Of a stretch of DNA of 6,610 nucleotides, positions 6,234 through 6,610 are shown piece by piece (the stretch's first letter is position 1; every line of letters begins with the position of its first letter). The notes below the pieces were generated by a model that was given only the letters and a program-made list of their open reading frames with translations, was not told the origin of the DNA and ran no database searches. Made by a program: the position numbers and the translations under genes. The stretch comes from Lachnospiraceae bacterium. Its GTDB lineage: Bacteria; Bacillota_A; Clostridia; Lachnospirales; Lachnospiraceae. The DNA is taken from the NCBI GenBank assembly GCA_017960415.1, contig JAGCZE010000310.1, forward strand, positions 1 through 6,610. The letters run 5' to 3'.

Positions 6234-6370
6234 TACTTGTATTACGCTTGAGCATGCGCATAAAAATTATCCGATAGTCAAAGAAAAAGATAGATTATCG
6301 ATACTGCACAGGGAGCAATAAAAACTAACCGAAATGCAACGAATTAAAAGACCGGAAAGGAGGACCCGAT

Positions 6371-6610
6371 ATGATAATAGCTGACAATCACTTATCCGCA
6401 GGTGAGCTTTCGCGCATACACAGCCAGAATCAGAACAATCCCACGGTCTCCTCTCCGGATGCGGCGGCCGCGTACAATACACAGACCCACGCCACGGCAA
6501 AAACGGGCGAATCCGTTCCCGAGAGCGACAGACAGCTGCTGGAGCTGCTGAAACAAAATTCTCTGGAGGGTACGGCGACACATTCGGCCATAATCGGAAA
6601 AGCATTGACC
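6371..6610 (+). CDS. Unrecognised hydrophilic protein, N-terminal 80 residues only
   Basis: The frame is open from ATG 6371 to the right edge (80 codons, no stop). AGGAGG at 6358..6363, seven bases upstream, makes the start very likely and shows that this is a real gene rather than a shadow frame. The visible part begins MIIADNHLSAGELSRIH. It has no signal peptide or membrane segment and is rich in Ala, Ser, Thr, Asn and Gln over residues 17-50, which suggests disorder. A more helical stretch, SDRQLLELLKQNSLEG, follows near 56-71. Five consecutive leucine codons there are CTG, unlike the CTT preference of the solute-binding protein gene. I do not recognise the family. It lies 137 bases after the peptidase on the same strand; no terminator or convincing sigma-A promoter is visible in the gap, so either readthrough or an unusual promoter is possible. 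Confidence 0.75.
   Translation, partial: MIIADNHLSAGELSRIHSQNQNNPTVSSPDAAAAYNTQTHATAKTGESVPESDRQLLELLKQNSLEGTATHSAIIGKALT

Noticed and set aside
6240..6270. Possible terminator after the peptidase gene around ATGCGCAT (6254..6261)
   Set aside because: The eight-base palindrome has no loop and is followed by A-rich rather than T-rich sequence, so it does not form an intrinsic terminator on the plus strand.
6267..6605. 112-codon minus-strand open frame
   Set aside because: It runs antisense across a strong plus-strand start with AGGAGG, and its Arg/Cys/Pro-rich translation looks like a shadow frame.
1..6610. CRISPR array, tRNA/rRNA, insertion sequence or phage signal
   Set aside because: I saw no regularly spaced repeats, no tRNA-like cloverleaf, no transposase or integrase reading frame, and no terminal inverted repeats with target duplications.

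Overview
The window looks like a piece of a low-to-mid GC Gram-positive Firmicute chromosome, most likely a Clostridia member of the Lachnospiraceae type. I base this on strong AGGAGG-type ribosome binding sites, consensus sigma-A promoters, a lipoprotein solute-binding protein with a Thr/Pro/Ala tether, and a CUT1-type sugar importer without its own ATPase. The genus is an inference; no RNA gene or taxonomic marker is present.

Minus strand, read from about 4580 down to 1: a consensus promoter (4578..4550), a 197-residue six-helix membrane protein of unknown function (4512..3919), an LplB-type permease (3855..2797), an LplC/YtcP-type permease (2709..1819), and an extracellular solute-binding lipoprotein (from 1756, running off the left edge after 585 residues). 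The gaps between these genes are 63, 87 and 62 bases. I see no intrinsic terminator in any of them, so one operon is plausible. The gaps contain small stem-loops, one of them with ten paired positions, that could adjust the ratio of permease to binding protein. The binding protein has a codon bias suggesting high expression. The ATPase that must power the importer is not here; a shared MsmX-like ATPase elsewhere is the usual solution.

Plus strand: an extended -10 promoter (4629..4657), then a secreted M14-family zinc carboxypeptidase (4785..6233) with the HxxE...H zinc ligands and catalytic Glu in place but, by my hand alignment, without the usual substrate-clamping Tyr. A hydrophilic gene I do not recognise starts at 6371 and runs off the right edge.

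The most information-rich part is the 272-base divergent region 4513..4784. Two near-consensus promoters lie back to back, with 50 bases between their -35 boxes. It also holds a direct repeat 31 bases apart between the two promoters, a perfect 10-bp inverted repeat over the predicted plus-strand start site, a cre-like (LacI/CcpA family) operator next to it, and a 9-bp inverted repeat just before the peptidase ribosome binding site. This suggests co-regulation of an imported glycan or oligosaccharide system and an extracellular peptidase by carbon state plus at least one specific regulator. I see no defence system, mobile element, CRISPR array or RNA gene.
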